A stretch of DNA of 64,000 bases from Vishniacozyma victoriae (taxonomy: Eukaryota; Basidiomycota; Tremellomycetes; Tremellales; Bulleribasidiaceae): NCBI GenBank assembly GCA_017654735.1, contig JADPYG010000088.1, positions 2,976,001 through 3,040,000 of the forward strand, in the 5' to 3' direction. Of the stretch, positions 35,679 to 48,762 are shown piece after piece. The notes beneath the pieces were generated by a model. It saw only the letters and a program-made list of their open reading frames with translations, was not told the origin of the DNA and did not search any database. The number at the start of each line of letters is the position of its first letter. The first letter of the stretch is position 1. A program made the translations under genes and the position numbers.

Positions 35679-37833
35679 CTATACACAGAGGAATTTCTTG
35701 TATGCCTCATTATCTGTCTCCTCTACGAATGGGTAGCCTAGCTCGTCCAAGAAGTCGTGTAGAGCAGGTGCCGAGTTCTCAGGTACTTGCAGCCCTACGA
35801 GCACTTTTCCGACATCTATATTGTCAGCGTTGTTTCGTGCTCATTGCGCTCTGACTTACCAGCTCCGTGATTACGGTAATGGAAGAGAGAGATGTTCCAA
35901 TCTGGTTTCAATCCACCAAGGAAATTGGCCAATGCACCGAATCGTTCTGGGAATTCTGAATATTTAGCTTTGCGCTTCTCCAGATCAACGAGCTAGACTT
36001 ACCAAATCTGAACAGACGCTCATCGTTGACTGAACCCCTACCACCGACTAGATGACGGACATGACTCTTTGCAAACTCGTTCTCGCTCAGATCGGAAGCT
36101 TCTATGCCATTGTCATTCAGAGCTTTAATCACGTCTCCAATCTCTTTCGTACGTTCCGCAGGTGATGGTCCAGATGCGGACGAGGGCGATGAGCGGAGTA
36201 GGAAAGAGCAAATGATATGACCGGTATGACCCTGGGACATTCGGTATGAAAATTCGGTGACGACCCTGTTATCGAGTAAGTTGTAGAATTTGACGAAACT
36301 GGTAATCAGCTTGGACGTGCTACCATTTCTAGGGAGCTTACCTTCCAGGTTTTTCGGGGACTTGGACAGACATGAGGACCTCACGCCTTTCACCGAGTTC
36401 TGCTCGTTCGGCGACGAATCTCAGACGGCCAAAGTTCATATTTCCACCCGAGATGACTGCGACGAAACGCTTGTTTTTGCCTTGTAGGTCGTTACGGATA
36501 ATGTGTGCTTTTAGACCTGCCAGCGACAAGGCTCCTGATGGTTCGGGGATGGATCTCGTTTCTGGAATCAGCATCACTTTCAGTCACAGATCACGGAACT
36601 CACCCTCAAAGACATCCTTGATAGCGGCACAGATCTCGTCGTTGTTGACTTTGATGATACCGTCTCCCAATTGCTTGCACAGCCTGAACGGTTCCTCTCC
36701 GACGATCCTGACTGCCGTACCATCTGCGAAAGGTCCAACCTCATCCAGCATTACTCTCTTGCCCTTTTGCAGACTCTTCTCCATAGCATCTCCATCTACA
36801 GTCTCAACTCCAATGACCTTGACACTAGGTTTAGCGACCCGCTTGACATATGCCGCGATACCCGAGATAAGCCCTCCTCCTCCGATCGAAGCAAAGATCC
36901 CGTCGAGCTCATCACAGTCGGTCATTTGACGGCAGATCTCCATCCCGACAGTTCCCTGACCGGCGACGACGTATGGATTGTCGTATGGTGGAATGAACGT
37001 TAGACCATCTCTCGTTGCTAATCTCAAGCATTCTGCTTTGGCGGCATCGAAATCGCTTCCATGTAAGACGACGTTTCCACCTAATCGTTCGACATTACGC
37101 CATTTGATAGAAGGAGTTGAAACAGGCATGACGACTGTCGCAGTGATACCAAGCGCTTTGCCCGCAAGAGCGACTCCTTGGGCGTGATTTCCTGCTTGTC
37201 AGATCCGGAAGTGGGGAGCGACGTACCTGCACTACAGGTGACAACACCCTTGGTCTTCTCCTCCGAAGTCAAGTGAGCCATCATGTTGTATGCTCCTCGA
37301 ATCTTGAAACTGAAGACGGGTTGCAGGTCCTCCCGCTTGAGCCAGATCTGAGAGTCAGTCGAGGTTGTGTGCCTGATTTGATACTAACCTCGTTACCGAA
37401 TCTCGCAGACAAGTTGGCGGCATAGGTTAGAGGTGTTTCGGGTAGAGATAGTGGTTTGGAGTAGACCTTTGCTGTGGGTCAGCTAGCTGCTTTGCCAAGG
37501 TGAAGCGAGATTTACACATCAAGATCATTTTCAAGTAATCTGGAACTTTTCGTCCCTTCTCATCGGTCGTCATCAGATGCTCGGGCAATCTATCATATAA
37601 ATGATCTGGGACTTCCTCATCTCCACTATGTCCATTCAGATGTTTCGATCCTGATGGTGGGACTGGAGCTGAAGAGGCATAATCGATGGGCGGTGCGTGA
37701 GCCGGCGAACGGGATAGATGCGCTTTTGATGAGGAAGGCGATGTGAGCCCGTGTGGGTTTGGGGCAATGACTGCTGGGCTGCCTGTTAGCTGATTACCTG
37801 TCTCTATGTATGGTGCTATACTCACGCTGCCAT
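35679..37833 (-). CDS. ILV1: Threonine dehydratase (threonine deaminase)
   Basis: About ten exons give about 575 residues. The first exon is only MAA (ATG at 37833), then a 46-nt intron and [10 protein letters not shown]. The PLP fold is clear: [20 protein letters not shown] (Schiff-base Lys in SFKIRGA), [30 protein letters not shown], the [15 protein letters not shown] phosphate loop and [13 protein letters not shown]. The C-terminal half has two ACT-like regulatory repeats (SFVKFYNLL...[11 protein letters not shown] and [16 protein letters not shown]). Ilv1 turns threonine into 2-oxobutanoate in mitochondria, the first step to isoleucine, and the C-terminal domain binds isoleucine as feedback inhibitor. 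The length agrees with yeast Ilv1. The long Ser/Pro-rich N-terminal segment may include a targeting sequence. Confidence 0.95.
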
Positions 37834-38081
37834 TGCTATGTATAATGATTAGTGTATAGTATATACTACAATCCCTCTTAAATCATTGACTCGATTGATT
37901 TATGGATCTACTGAAATCTCAATTAGTGTGACACATATTGCTTACGTACACATTCATATAACCATAAGAAACAGGAACACACAGAGTAGTAGTACATCGA
38001 CGTCAACCTCAAGTACGGGTACTCTCATATACTCTCTCATACTCTGTCACTGTAGCCTATACTCCCTATTCCTCAATCACG

Positions 38082-41000
38082 ATGGCATCCATCCTCAGAC
38101 ACAAGGAGCCAAAAGGGGATCACTACAATACACAACTCACACATGCTTTGCTCAAAGGGAATTGGGCAGATGCAACCGCCGGAACTGCCCCGAATGGAAC
38201 GGCACTGAGCTGGTCAGAATTGTTCAGGAAATGGGGCAAGCATACTGGAGCCAGTGAGTCTACTTTGGTAGCTCAGAGGAGCTACGGACACAATCCAAGA
38301 CATTCACTGATCCCCAGACACCTCACTCTTGCATCACTTACGGGATATCTCGCTCCTCTATCTCTCATCACGGTCAATGGCCAGTTCGACATACATCAAT
38401 CTAGCTGCCGACCCAAATACACCTCAAATCGCTCAAGCAAATGCCAGTGCTCCAGGATCATCATCTTCAAATGAAGGAACCACCACGACATCAGCTTCAA
38501 ACTCGTCATTCGTCCACGTGTCTCATCCCCAGCGGCAGAAAGGCCGAACATCTGAAATCAATCCCACCGCTTCCTCCTCTAGGGGCACTAGCGTCGTACG
38601 ACAGGCGGATGGAAGGGCTTCGTTTTTGAGTACAGGAGATCTGGATGGGGATGACGTACATGATAATGGACCTTGGTCTGAGAATGGAACGTGGTGGGCT
38701 GCGGTTGCGAGTGAGAATGTGGATGAAGTCAAGGAGGGAATACAAGCTATCGAAAGGTCTATCAAGGAGGACAAGCTGAGCGCTGGAGAGCTAGCGGTAA
38801 GTTGCAGATCCGCCATACTGATTGTGACAAGCTGATGGAAATAGAGCGCAAAGGCCATTCTCGTCTACCACCATTTCTCGATAGGGGAGCATGTTCAAGC
38901 TATCCGGATCGCAGAGGAGGTCGAAACAATCCAGGATCTCAGGACAGGTATCGTACATGGCGATGTAGGCGTGCTTGATCGTATACGGACGAGTTGCCTT
39001 AAGGGTACGTATACCCAGTACCATGAGACAGCCAGCTAATTGGGCAGGAATGAGCGTTGAGTTGAGCGGAGGAGACGGCCATACCGCGATTCAAGTCTAT
39101 CTGTCCACTCTCCCACTCTTGGACTCCTTCGAGAGCCTTACACGCCCAACGCCGTCGTATATCTCTCAGGACCCCTCATCGCCAAAAGGCAAATTCGATT
39201 CTCATCAAGAAGTCTTTCGGTATTTGTCAACCGCCCTTTCTCGGGCGGCGGTACTGTCTGCCCGTACCACCGACGTCACTCGAACGCTTCGGATACTACG
39301 GACGTACCACTCCTTCTCGTCTTCGTGGCCACATACATTCCGACCAGTCCAGCGTCAGCGCCTACTTCTCCTCTACCTTCGAGCACTCCAAGCTGGCTAT
39401 CCCGCACCCAACACAGCTTGCGCCACGCCATATCTAGTCGATATTGGATCTTCCCAAGCGCCAGGCCGACAAGTATGGAAGAAGGAGGTCCTTGAAGCAT
39501 TCAAGCAAGGACAACAGTTGCTAAGCAGTACCACCACCTTCCCTCGAGCTGGAACTCTCAACCTACCCGTTCGACGATTTACCGAATCATGTGTTGCTCT
39601 GGCCGATATCCATTCACCATTCGCCAAAGAAGTGGTAGCGATCTTGTACTGGGCAATGACCCTTACTTTCCAATCACAATCACTCCTTCGACATCTTACC
39701 CGCTTGCTCGCCGTATCGGGCTCGTACGCCGATGCCAAACGGAACTTCGAGTTGTATGTCAAAATCGTCCTGAAAGACCGCGAAACGAAACAGCCTGAAA
39801 TCTCATTACAACTTAAACGGAGACCGACTGTCGGCGAAGCTGCTCATCCTGACGAGATTGCCAGACAGGCACAAGAGGCAGAGGATGAATCAGGACCAGA
39901 AGCCGAGGAAAAGAAAAGCCAATTCGCAGAAGCTGAGAGTGATACTACTGCCGAATTCATCAGTACTCTTCTTGTTGGATCTAGGCTGTTGGTTCAGAAT
40001 CTTGGAGAGGTCGAGGAGGCTTGGCGGTATGCTGGCTTGGCGGGCAAGATGATCTCGGTGACAGATCAGAGGAAGGAGCACATTCCTCGGGATCTGAGGG
40101 CAGAAGTGGAAGCTTGCAAAGGGATTGTCAGAATGGCCCTGGCCATGTCGAGTGAGATGCCTGGTATGCCTGACCTATTTGAGAAAGACGGAGCTGATCA
40201 GACAGATGTCGATGCGTCAAATCGGGCAGAATATCAATCGCAAGCGATCGACTTGCTCACTACCGCTAAGCTGCTGTCTCCGAAATCGTCAAAGGCGCAA
40301 TACCACCTTGCTTACTGTCTAGCTGAAGCCCGACAAATCGAACCTGCAATTTCCGCAATCCGAACCTGTCTCGAACTAGATCAACAGAATGTACAAGCCT
40401 GGCACCTCTTGGCCCTTCTACTGTCCGCTTCAAAAGACTGGGAAGGCGCCACGAAAGCGTGCGAGGCCGGTATCAGGATATGGGAAGATGATGAAGAGAA
40501 CGATGCTGCTGAGAGTGAAGAGTCGCCAACTGGAAACCCGGATGAGAATGAGCCTACTATCGGAACCAAAGATTTCGTTTCGCCTACTCCTACTGTCACT
40601 CAACCCACAGAATCGATTAGTGCCGCACCCATCATTCTGCGGTCAGGAGCTATTCGATCTCCCGCACCACTCTCGCCCGCGCCGCCTACCCGATCCAAGA
40701 AACTCGAAAATGTCATCAGGCTCAGGATCACGTACAAGACAATAGTCGAAAAGACTCGAGGAGCAGAACCAGCAATGGAAGAGGCTGAGAATTTATTTGC
40801 CTTCTTCTCCGAACGATCGGGCAGCGGAAGGTCTAACTTCGGATATAGGAGGGGATTGAGTGGAGTGATGAATCAGAGTATGATTAGCGTGAAAGATACT
40901 GGGGGAAGTTATGTTTCAGTTGCGGATCTGCAGAATGCCATGTTGGAGAACCCTGGGCACAGGACGAGTATGCTTTCCAGTGAGTCCCCTATCTTTTAAC

Positions 41001-41969
41001 TGTGGATGAGCTGATCGGTAGTTCAAGCCCCCGAGGGAGATGGCGGAGCGTCAGAAGAGTTGTCGGAACTACAACTATCCAATACTACCTCACCGGACGA
41101 TATGACTGCTCAGCCTGGAGGTGAAACGAATGAAAAAGAGAAGGAAATCCGGAATGAAAAAGCTGGATCAGTCGGACATCAATCATTACACCGCAAGATG
41201 CTTGCTTCACATTTACATATCCCCGGTTCGCGACAGGGATCATTGGCGGGCCCCAATTCTGGCCGCCGTCTTGGGACTGGTGCAGCTTCTACTCCAGGTA
41301 TGTCTCGTTGTTCAAAGTTCGAGTTAAGGCTGATTCTTAGACCTATCACTACCTCGCGACCGTACAATGTCGGTCGGCTCGACTGCTACTCCATCTCTAG
41401 CTCCTACTCATGCTGCTACCCTGGCCAATACGTATGCTCCATCACGCCCAACCAGCCCACCACTCCCCGGCAGCGATCATGGGCGAACACCCACCGAGTC
41501 CCGAATCCTATCAGGTCTCTGGTTACAATCAGCAGCAACATATCGCCGATGGGGTAAAGTCGATCAGTGCCTAGTCTCCATCCAAGAAGCGGAGATTATC
41601 GATCCTGAAAACCCAGATGTATGGGTCCAACTCGGTCTACTCCACCGAACCACTTCCCCCCACTCGCCCCATCTTGCTATTGCTGCTTTCACCAAATCAG
41701 TCCTTCTTCGTCCAGACTACACTCCCTCAATTGTATTACTGAGTAAAGTATACCTGGAAACGGGACAATTGGAATTAGCTCATAACATGTTATTTCAACT
41801 TACTCAAGGTGGAGGATGGGATGTACCAGAAGCATGGTATTACCTCGGCAAAGCATGTGAGGAGCAAGGCAGGAAGGAGAGGGCTAAGGCTTGTTTTGAA
41901 TATGCTTTGGAATTGGAATCGACGAGACCTTTTCGGACTTGGGCTGAGGCTGTGGATCGGTGGTTGTAG
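38082..41969 (+). CDS. YPP1: TPR protein Ypp1/TTC7 (PI4-kinase complex scaffold)
   Basis: This multi-exon gene starts at the ATG at 38082 (MASILRHKEPKGDHYNTQL) and gives about 1,180 residues. Identity rests on LLKGNWADAT, ELFRKWGKHTG, SLLHHLRDISLLYLSS, TWWAAVASENVDEV and AKAILVYHHFSIGEH near the N-terminus, FAKEVVAILYWAMTLTFQSQ in the middle, and C-terminal tetratricopeptide repeats (AATYRRWGKVDQCLVSIQEA, AIAAFTKSVLLRPDYTPS, AWYYLGKACEEQGRKERAKA). TTC7/Ypp1 proteins hold phosphatidylinositol 4-kinase Stt4 at plasma membrane patches with Efr3. Low-complexity Ser/Pro/Thr insertions at about 38400-38600 and 40590-40700 lengthen it. The TTC7/YPP1 assignment is by overall layout and recalled likeness. 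Confidence 0.82.
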
Positions 41970-42168
41970 GCTAGGGGGGTTTTGGTGAATTGAGGAATTA
42001 GATGGCTCTTGTATTTTTAGGTTTGGGAGGGGGAATACAATCTGGCATAATGCATACAATTTGATCCTATCATCTATGACACTGACACTGATCTTTCAGC
42101 AATCAGACAATCCCCCTCGCTCCTGGCCGGATGCTCCGACCAAGTCTCCGACCTAGTCCTCGGGTCAC

Positions 42169-43050
42169 CTATCTCCCAAGCAGACATTTCTCGATCCAAT
42201 ACTCGTGTATACGATTATCCCCACTCAATTCCGGATGGAAAGACGTAACAAGCTTCCTACCTTTCTTGACCATAACCTTTCCAAGATCCTCAGCTCGTGG
42301 TTCACCAAGTGGTGAATCGGAAGGAGCTAATGCTGGCTGATATTCTTCCGGCAGGGTCGCTAGGACTTCGACTTCACCTGCTTCTGCTAAAGAGTGGATT
42401 GCGGGTGCTCGGATAAATATGGTGTTGAATGGTTGCGAGGGATTACTGAGTTGGGGGATATGGATTGGGGCTTCGAATGATTCCAGTTGACCTAGCTTTA
42501 TCAGCTCTTACATCACAAGACCTGAGGCCATGTAACGTACCACCGTATAAATTCCTCCATACTCTCAACCCTTTAATCCCACCCCAACCCCCAAGACTCC
42601 CACCATCAACTTTCCTAATCTTCCCACCTCCAATACCCCTATCAGTATCACTCATCAAAATCATCCCAGCACAAGTCCCCCAAACAGCTTTCTCAGGATC
42701 TTGTACGAAAGCCTTCAACCCCTCCAATAGTCCTGGTGTATGTGATGCGACTAGGGAGATTGTGGTTGATTCGCCTCCTGGCATTATTAAGGCTTGGCAT
42801 GTATTTAATTCGGAGATGGACCGGATTGGAATGGCTGAGAGGGTGTGGTTTGGGATTCGGAGGCTGATTTGTCAGTGGATATTGGAGGTGGCGAGTGGGG
42901 GGTAACTCACCTTTCAATATAGTGGATATGCTCGATGAATGCTCCCTGAAGGGCTGGATATTAGCTGATGCAGGTCTTTGGTAATATAGTATGCTTACCA
43001 AGAACACCGATAGTCAGGTGCTCGGGCATGGAGCTGGGCTGGATGGTCAT
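42169..43050 (-). CDS. PDX2: Pyridoxal 5'-phosphate synthase glutaminase subunit Pdx2/Sno
   Basis: Four exons encode about 240 residues. The start is the ATG at 43050 (MTIQPSSMPEHLTIGVL). A second Met eight residues in could also serve; upstream in-frame codons are open but lack family likeness. LALQGAFIEHIHYIER is split by introns, followed by ALIMPGGESTTISLV, AVWGTCAGMILMS with the nucleophile Cys, a Gly-rich loop, and FHPELSGD with the catalytic His and Glu. The Cys-His-Glu triad is therefore present. Pdx2 hydrolyses glutamine and passes ammonia to the Pdx1 synthase, which builds PLP from pentose and triose phosphates in the cytosol. The Pdx1 partner is not in the window. The stop at 42169-42171 faces the YPP1 stop about 200 bases away. 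Confidence 0.95.
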
Positions 43051-43353
43051 ATTGCAGGTCGGGCAGCTGAGACAGGCAGTATATGTATCGGATCTTAGGC
43101 TCGATGATACGATCGTTGGTGCGATAGTATGTTGACAGTTACGGAAACGTGTGACGATCGACAAGTAAGACGATAGAAGCAGTGGGGATAGAAGTATAGA
43201 TAAGAGCCAGAAAAAGTCTACAATCTTACAAAATCGACTCATCAATCTCGTGCCTCGGCTCGGCCCGGATCTAGACTGGTATAGGAGAAGGAGTCTCGTA
43301 CGTTATATACATCAATCTATCGTCGCAACATATCTACATCTATACCTTATAAC

Positions 43354-46300
43354 TTATACCTTGTAGTTCTTGAACTCTTTCCACTTTTCCATACTAAGCT
43401 GCTTGACTACAAACGCATGGAATTCAGGCGCTTGACCTTGATTCGACATATTGTATAATGGAACAGCAGTTCTCAGAGCCGCTTTTTGCATCTCCTCTAT
43501 ATTATCAGCTCTGGCAGGAGACCACGACAGCTGACGTACCCTTTCTCTCCAAATCCTGCTTGACGGTATCATCCTTGACCTCGACATCCTTCATGATAGT
43601 CCTGAAACTCTCGACGGTATCGTCCAATCGGGGGATGATGCTCGTTGGCGCGAGTTGACCGAGTCGGAGTAACAACATGAGAGCGAGGGGCTTGACATCA
43701 TTATGATCCTTGAGAGCATCGAGGACTCGCTCGATGAAGGTAGGTAGGTCGATCTTAGTAAAGCATGTTCCGAGCTGGATGATTAGTCATACGCATGATT
43801 AATAGTGAGGCAGCTGACCATAGTGTACCTGTTTCGTCAGCTTGAGCGACCGCTTGGCTTGGGTAACTTACATAGTCTCCAAAGCAGTCTTTCGATTCTC
43901 CAAACCATCATCCTCAATGACTGGCGTCAGCTACGTATGAGTCAAATTAGCTTACCTTTCCAAGGACCCATCTGGACTTCTCGCTGGAGCTCAGGTCGAA
44001 CAACAGTTTCCTGGTACAACATCGGCTGAAGAACATTGAGCTTATCGATGATAAGATGCGGTTTGTTCTGGAGAGCAGCATTGAACGAAGCTAGCGATAA
44101 TCTCCTTACGACCTGATTGTCAGCTGGACACGGACCGCGTTAAGCAGCTACTCACAACATTCTCATCATGGACGAGAGACAGGAAATCAATAATGATAGG
44201 CGCAATCAACTCGTCGAAGCTGGACGAAGTATCGATAAATGTATATCGAACAGCGGCAGCGACGAGAGCTCGATCTCGGACCGAGGATGTCAAAAGGTTT
44301 TGGAGCTCGGGTAGGAACTTGTGAGGAGCGGTAGTGGTGAGTTTACCAATACAAGCCGCCTTGACATTTCGAACACTGTCCTCGCTGATATCGGAGTTTG
44401 CCGATTCAGAGTCCTGAGCGAAAAGGGGGGACCAGGAATGATCCGCCAAAGCCTCGAGCTGAGAGGAAGACGAATGGAGAATGACCTGATCTTCAGCTCA
44501 CACTCGACATGCCAATCACAGTAGCTCACCTCCTTCAAGGCGTGTAGGAACAAGATCCTCTCTGCCTCAGTATCAGCACCCTCAATCTTGCTGACGAGTT
44601 CAGGCAAGAAGGCATCAGGAGCACCGACAGCCATGTTGCCTGTACATCAGCGACATTGAATTGAGAATGGGAAAGCATACCAGCAGCAAAGGCAGCGGCG
44701 CTTCGGACTTCCTCGCTTTCGTTCGTAGTATATTTGAGGACCTTGTCGAAGACGGCCTGACTTCCAGAGAGATCGCTACTTTGTCAGCTATCGAGCGTTA
44801 GAGAATGATGGTGGACATACGAGACTCGACCAATCTCCCCGATACTCAGTAGAGCAAGGTAGATATCAGCCTCGGCAGCTTTCGATGACTGCATGTCAGC
44901 GCCGAGCGATGCGCAGAGGATAAACATACCTTGATAGACTTTTCAAAGATATGCAATACCTGAGAAGACGATTGGGGTGCGGCACCGACTACAGATCCAA
45001 TACACCTAGCGGTGGAAGCTGATACACTGGTTCCACCGGCGGTAGCATCCGGAAGAGCTTTTCCAGCTTTCACATTGGCGACGAGCTCATCTGCGAGGCT
45101 AGTCGCCACCTGAGGATCGCCTCGAACGTACGCTCCGCAGAATACAGCCAGAGCGTCATTGAGAAGTGGGTTGTTGGTGGGCGTGGCCAACATTGATTTG
45201 ATGCTCGGTAGGACTTGTTCCGTGACGGTATGCCTGCATTGAGGTTGATGCTCCAGGATCAAGGCGACGGCTTGGAGAGCACTGGGAGTTTCGATAAATG
45301 CCTTCAACTCGTTAATCAGGGCTTCGGCGGTATCGACAGGTAGTGAAGAAGCGATTCGATAAAGGACATGTTGAAGACAGACGAATTCGGTGTTTTTGCC
45401 GGCTGACCTCTTGCTCCTCCTGAGAGCGACCATGACGTCCGGAAGAACTTGTAGTAGCCAATCCTCAAAGACCTGACCTCCACATGTTGGGGCTTCGGCA
45501 ATTCGACCAATGACCTGCATGGCTGTACTGGCGGAAGCTTCGTTTGCGAGTCGGGACTTGATGAGTGGGAGAGCTGTTGGATATGATTGAGTTAGGATGT
45601 CGCCTTCATGCACAAGAAGGTCACCTAGGGTTTCGAGAGCTCGTTCTCGGATATCGGTATCGACTGTCGTATCGCCCAATACATCTGTGGTGGCTTGCAA
45701 TAGTTTCTCGATTGGAGCAGTAAATGCGACAGCCAATGGAGAAGAAGTACCCTTGGGTCGAGCGGTATGTGCGAGCGAAGAAGCAGCGCCGAATGCTTCA
45801 GCACTGATTCGATGGAGCTTGTCCTTCATACATCGGGTCATGGCATTAACGAGTGACTCGACATGAGAGCCGTAGGCTCGTGGATGATGCGTGGCGAAAA
45901 AGGTGGAGAGAAATGAGAGGGCAGCAATGGCGAGAGAGGATGTAGCGGCAGTATCGACTGATTTGAGTGATTGAGTGACCGCTTTACAAATGGCGTCTGA
46001 TGATGTCTCGAGACCACCTTGAAGGATATCGGCAGCTTGGCGTAAAAGCACAAAGGCTTGTTGTCGGGTCGGGGCAGATTTGGCCGAAAGCTCCTTGAGA
46101 GTCCCGCTCAAGAATTGAGGTGTACAGGCTTGTAGTCGAAGAGCAGCACTATCATCAGCCCGGTTTCAAGGTATCCAAACTGTAAGACTCACGAATCATC
46201 CTGAGCACTATCCTCGTCCATGTCATGACTCCTCTTTCTCTTGTTCCTACCGCCCGAAGCAAGCTCAGCAGTCCTCGCGATCGCCGTTTGATTCAACAAC

Positions 46301-47882
46301 ACCTCGAACGCAGTGAGGATTTCGACTCGAACACTCTCTTCCCTCTCGTTGAATTTCGAGATGAGGACGCCAGCAGCATTATCGTAAAAGTCAAGAAGGA
46401 GTTCGAGACGGGTTCCGAAGATGGATTGTAGTAGCTTGGCTGCTGATCTTCGGATCTTCCAGGAGTCGTCTTCGTCGTCAGAGTATTCTCCATCGTCAAA
46501 GTCGTCGTCCTCGTCATCTCCGTTCATGTCGACGTCGTCCTCGTCTTCGTCAATCTCGACAAAGTTCTGTGCGTCAGCTTGCGGCGAAAGAATCCTGCGC
46601 TTTGAGCTTACTGGGTCGTATTTGACCAACTCCAACGCTCGATTGAGGATAGGGTTGATCGCCGTAGCCATCTCTGCCGGACACCTCAGTACTAGTGTCT
46701 CGAGCGCCTGTATATCAGCGCGGTATTCGTCCCAAAGGGCAAAGCTTACAGCTAGACTACCCTCGACAGCTTCTGTCTGAGTAGGATCAGAAGCCTGATC
46801 CAAGATCATCCCAATCAATTTCCCTTCACCGACCAAACCTCCTACTTTGCCCACACTCTGCCCTTTTGCCAAACTAGCAATGACTCCGACCCATATACGG
46901 GCTCCTTCTCCACCTTTCGACAGACCCTCTACAATCTTGCCCTTTACAGGGTTGTCAAATAGGGATGGATCCGTAGCGACCAGGGCGGAGACGGCTGGTA
47001 TAGCTCGTTTTCGTAATGACGGACGACCAGAATCGAGGACTTGAACAAGTGACTCAATAGCGGGAGTTTGAATGTTGTTTCTTGTTGCCCATGCTGGATA
47101 CTTTGCGTACATGTCGGTCAAGATTTGCAGGAGTTCGGAAGCCAGTTGAGGATTTGGGTCGGGCTGGGTATCAGCTTCAGTGGATCTGTCCTTCCGTTAG
47201 AGCTTACCTGAGTCAAGACGGATAGGACCTTCTTGTTGATGCTCTCGACAAATGGCACGAGTGACTCGCCATCCATAGGCATGTCCGATACAACCGATTT
47301 TAGAGCTAGGAGTCAGCTAGTTCCCACCATGGATCGAATTAGCTTACCGAGACAAGAGATATCCCTCTGCTCCTCATCCGTCGCAGATATCCCCTCCAAC
47401 AGCTGATTGGTGATATTCTTCAAGCTCGTTAACCTTGGCTTTCTACTTAGGCCAGCAACGCTAATTTGTCAGTTCCTTCTTCTCTTCCTTTGGCAAAGAC
47501 ATACCAGGTGACTGCCAGATTCTTGACTTCAGAATTGGTATCAACCAAGAGCTTTAATGCCATGTCTACAATCGCATGTTCCGTGACTTCATCAGCAATG
47601 AAGAAACCTTCTTTGGCCTTTCCTGTATTCCAGAGAGATGTCGAAGTGGTGATGGCAGCTGGCTGACGGGATAATTCCTTGTTGAGATCCATCAATGCCA
47701 TTGTTCTGATGGTTAGCTGAGAGCTTTCTAGTCAGGGCTCGCTAGCTCACCTCAAGTCCGAATCGGTATCTTTCATCTTACCATCAGCTACCGCACATGA
47801 CAATAGGGTTTGAGGATAAACATACCTTGTTCAACAACTCCGCCACCTGCGTGAGTGCAAATATAGGTAGCCTCGTAGTCAT
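43354..47882 (-). CDS. CAND1: Cullin-associated NEDD8-dissociated protein CAND1/TIP120
   Basis: This multi-exon gene gives roughly 1,230 residues of HEAT-type repeats. It starts at the ATG at 47882 (MTTRLPIFALTQVAELLNK); two short exons lead into ALMDLNKELSRQ and ALKLLVDTNSEVKNLAV, the CAND1 opening. The middle has the diagnostic acidic loop EDEDDVDMNGDDEDDDFD followed by DSWKIRRSAAKLLQSIFGTR and LELLLDFYDNAAGVLISKFN. The C-terminal TIP120 domain runs through about 43590-44630, and the gene ends KWKEFKNYKV at TAA 43354-43356. CAND1 binds unneddylated cullin-RBX1 and exchanges substrate receptors of cullin-RING ligases. Its length and layout are normal. It lies about 3 kb from the large BTB array, but both flanking neighbours are ordinary genes, so linkage may be chance. 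Confidence 0.93.
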
Positions 47883-48217
47883 TTTGTATTATGTATCTCT
47901 TCTCTGTGGTATCACCAAGTTGAGAGTGAGGTGTACAAGAGAAGGAAGGGAATATGAATTGAATTGAACTATCTGATCATCCATCCATCCATCAGAAGTC
48001 CTAAAGCAATGAGAGAGTCGCGTAATCTGTGCCTGAATTTTAAATGGGTGGCGTATTTAAAAGGTAACATAGATTTCGATTCTACCCTCTCCTCACTGAC
48101 ATCTATCAACCTCAGCCATCTGAATATCGACCAGACAGCATCAGGCCAAGCTCCTCGTTCGCATATCTTCATTTAGACCCTATCTAAACTCCGAACAAAG
48201 ACACTCTTCGCGCCAGA
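47883..48217. other. Divergent promoter of CAND1 and mitochondrial S16
   Basis: About 335 bases lie between divergent starts. An A/T-richer stretch lies at about 47990-48080. No further exon or RNA gene is seen. Confidence 0.45.
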
Positions 48218-48762
48218 ATGCCCGTCCCAGTCCGCCTCCGACTCGCCCGACACGGTCACCGTCATAACCCAATCTTCCACCTAGTAGCCATCAACTCTGC
48301 CAAACCCCGTAATGCCCAACCAATCGAGACACTAGGTCAATTTGATCCTATACCAAGGGTAGCATCTACCTCAGCACTCCCACAATCAAGTCAGGTATTT
48401 GGTGAAAAGAAATCGGCTCCTGTACCTAAGGAGAAGAAGGTGGAATGGGATGTTGGGAGGATCAATTATTGGTTAGGTGTTGGGGCTCAGCCTACGAAAT
48501 CTGTTGTGAAACTTTTAGAACGAGTAAGCTAGCTGAGACCCTCGCCCAAGATCCAAGCTGATCATGTTAGGGAGGAGTATTGACGACACCACATCCATGG
48601 CAGCACCGATATTCACCTGCTCCTTCATCTCTTTCATCTCTTTCTACCAAAACATTTACATCACCTTCGACAAGTAGACCAGACGCAGCATCGGCTGGAG
48701 GTGCATCAGCACCATCTCTGAACGCAAAGACAACGGGTTTCCAGGGCAAGACGGCATCGTAG
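48218..48762 (+). CDS. MRPS16: Mitochondrial ribosomal protein bS16m
   Basis: Two exons give about 165 residues. The start is the ATG at 48218 with the S16 opening VRLRLARHGHRHNPIFHLVA. PIETLGQFDPIP and GRINYWLGVGAQPTKSVVKL follow, matching bacterial S16. The intron (gtaagc...catgttag, 47 nt) lies after LLER and is followed by GGVLTTPHPWQ. The 60-residue C-terminal tail is Ser/Thr/Ala-rich and beyond the bacterial core, as in other fungal mitochondrial S16 proteins. A 15-residue insertion after DPIP is also not in the bacterial protein. It is a small-subunit mitoribosome component. Confidence 0.93.
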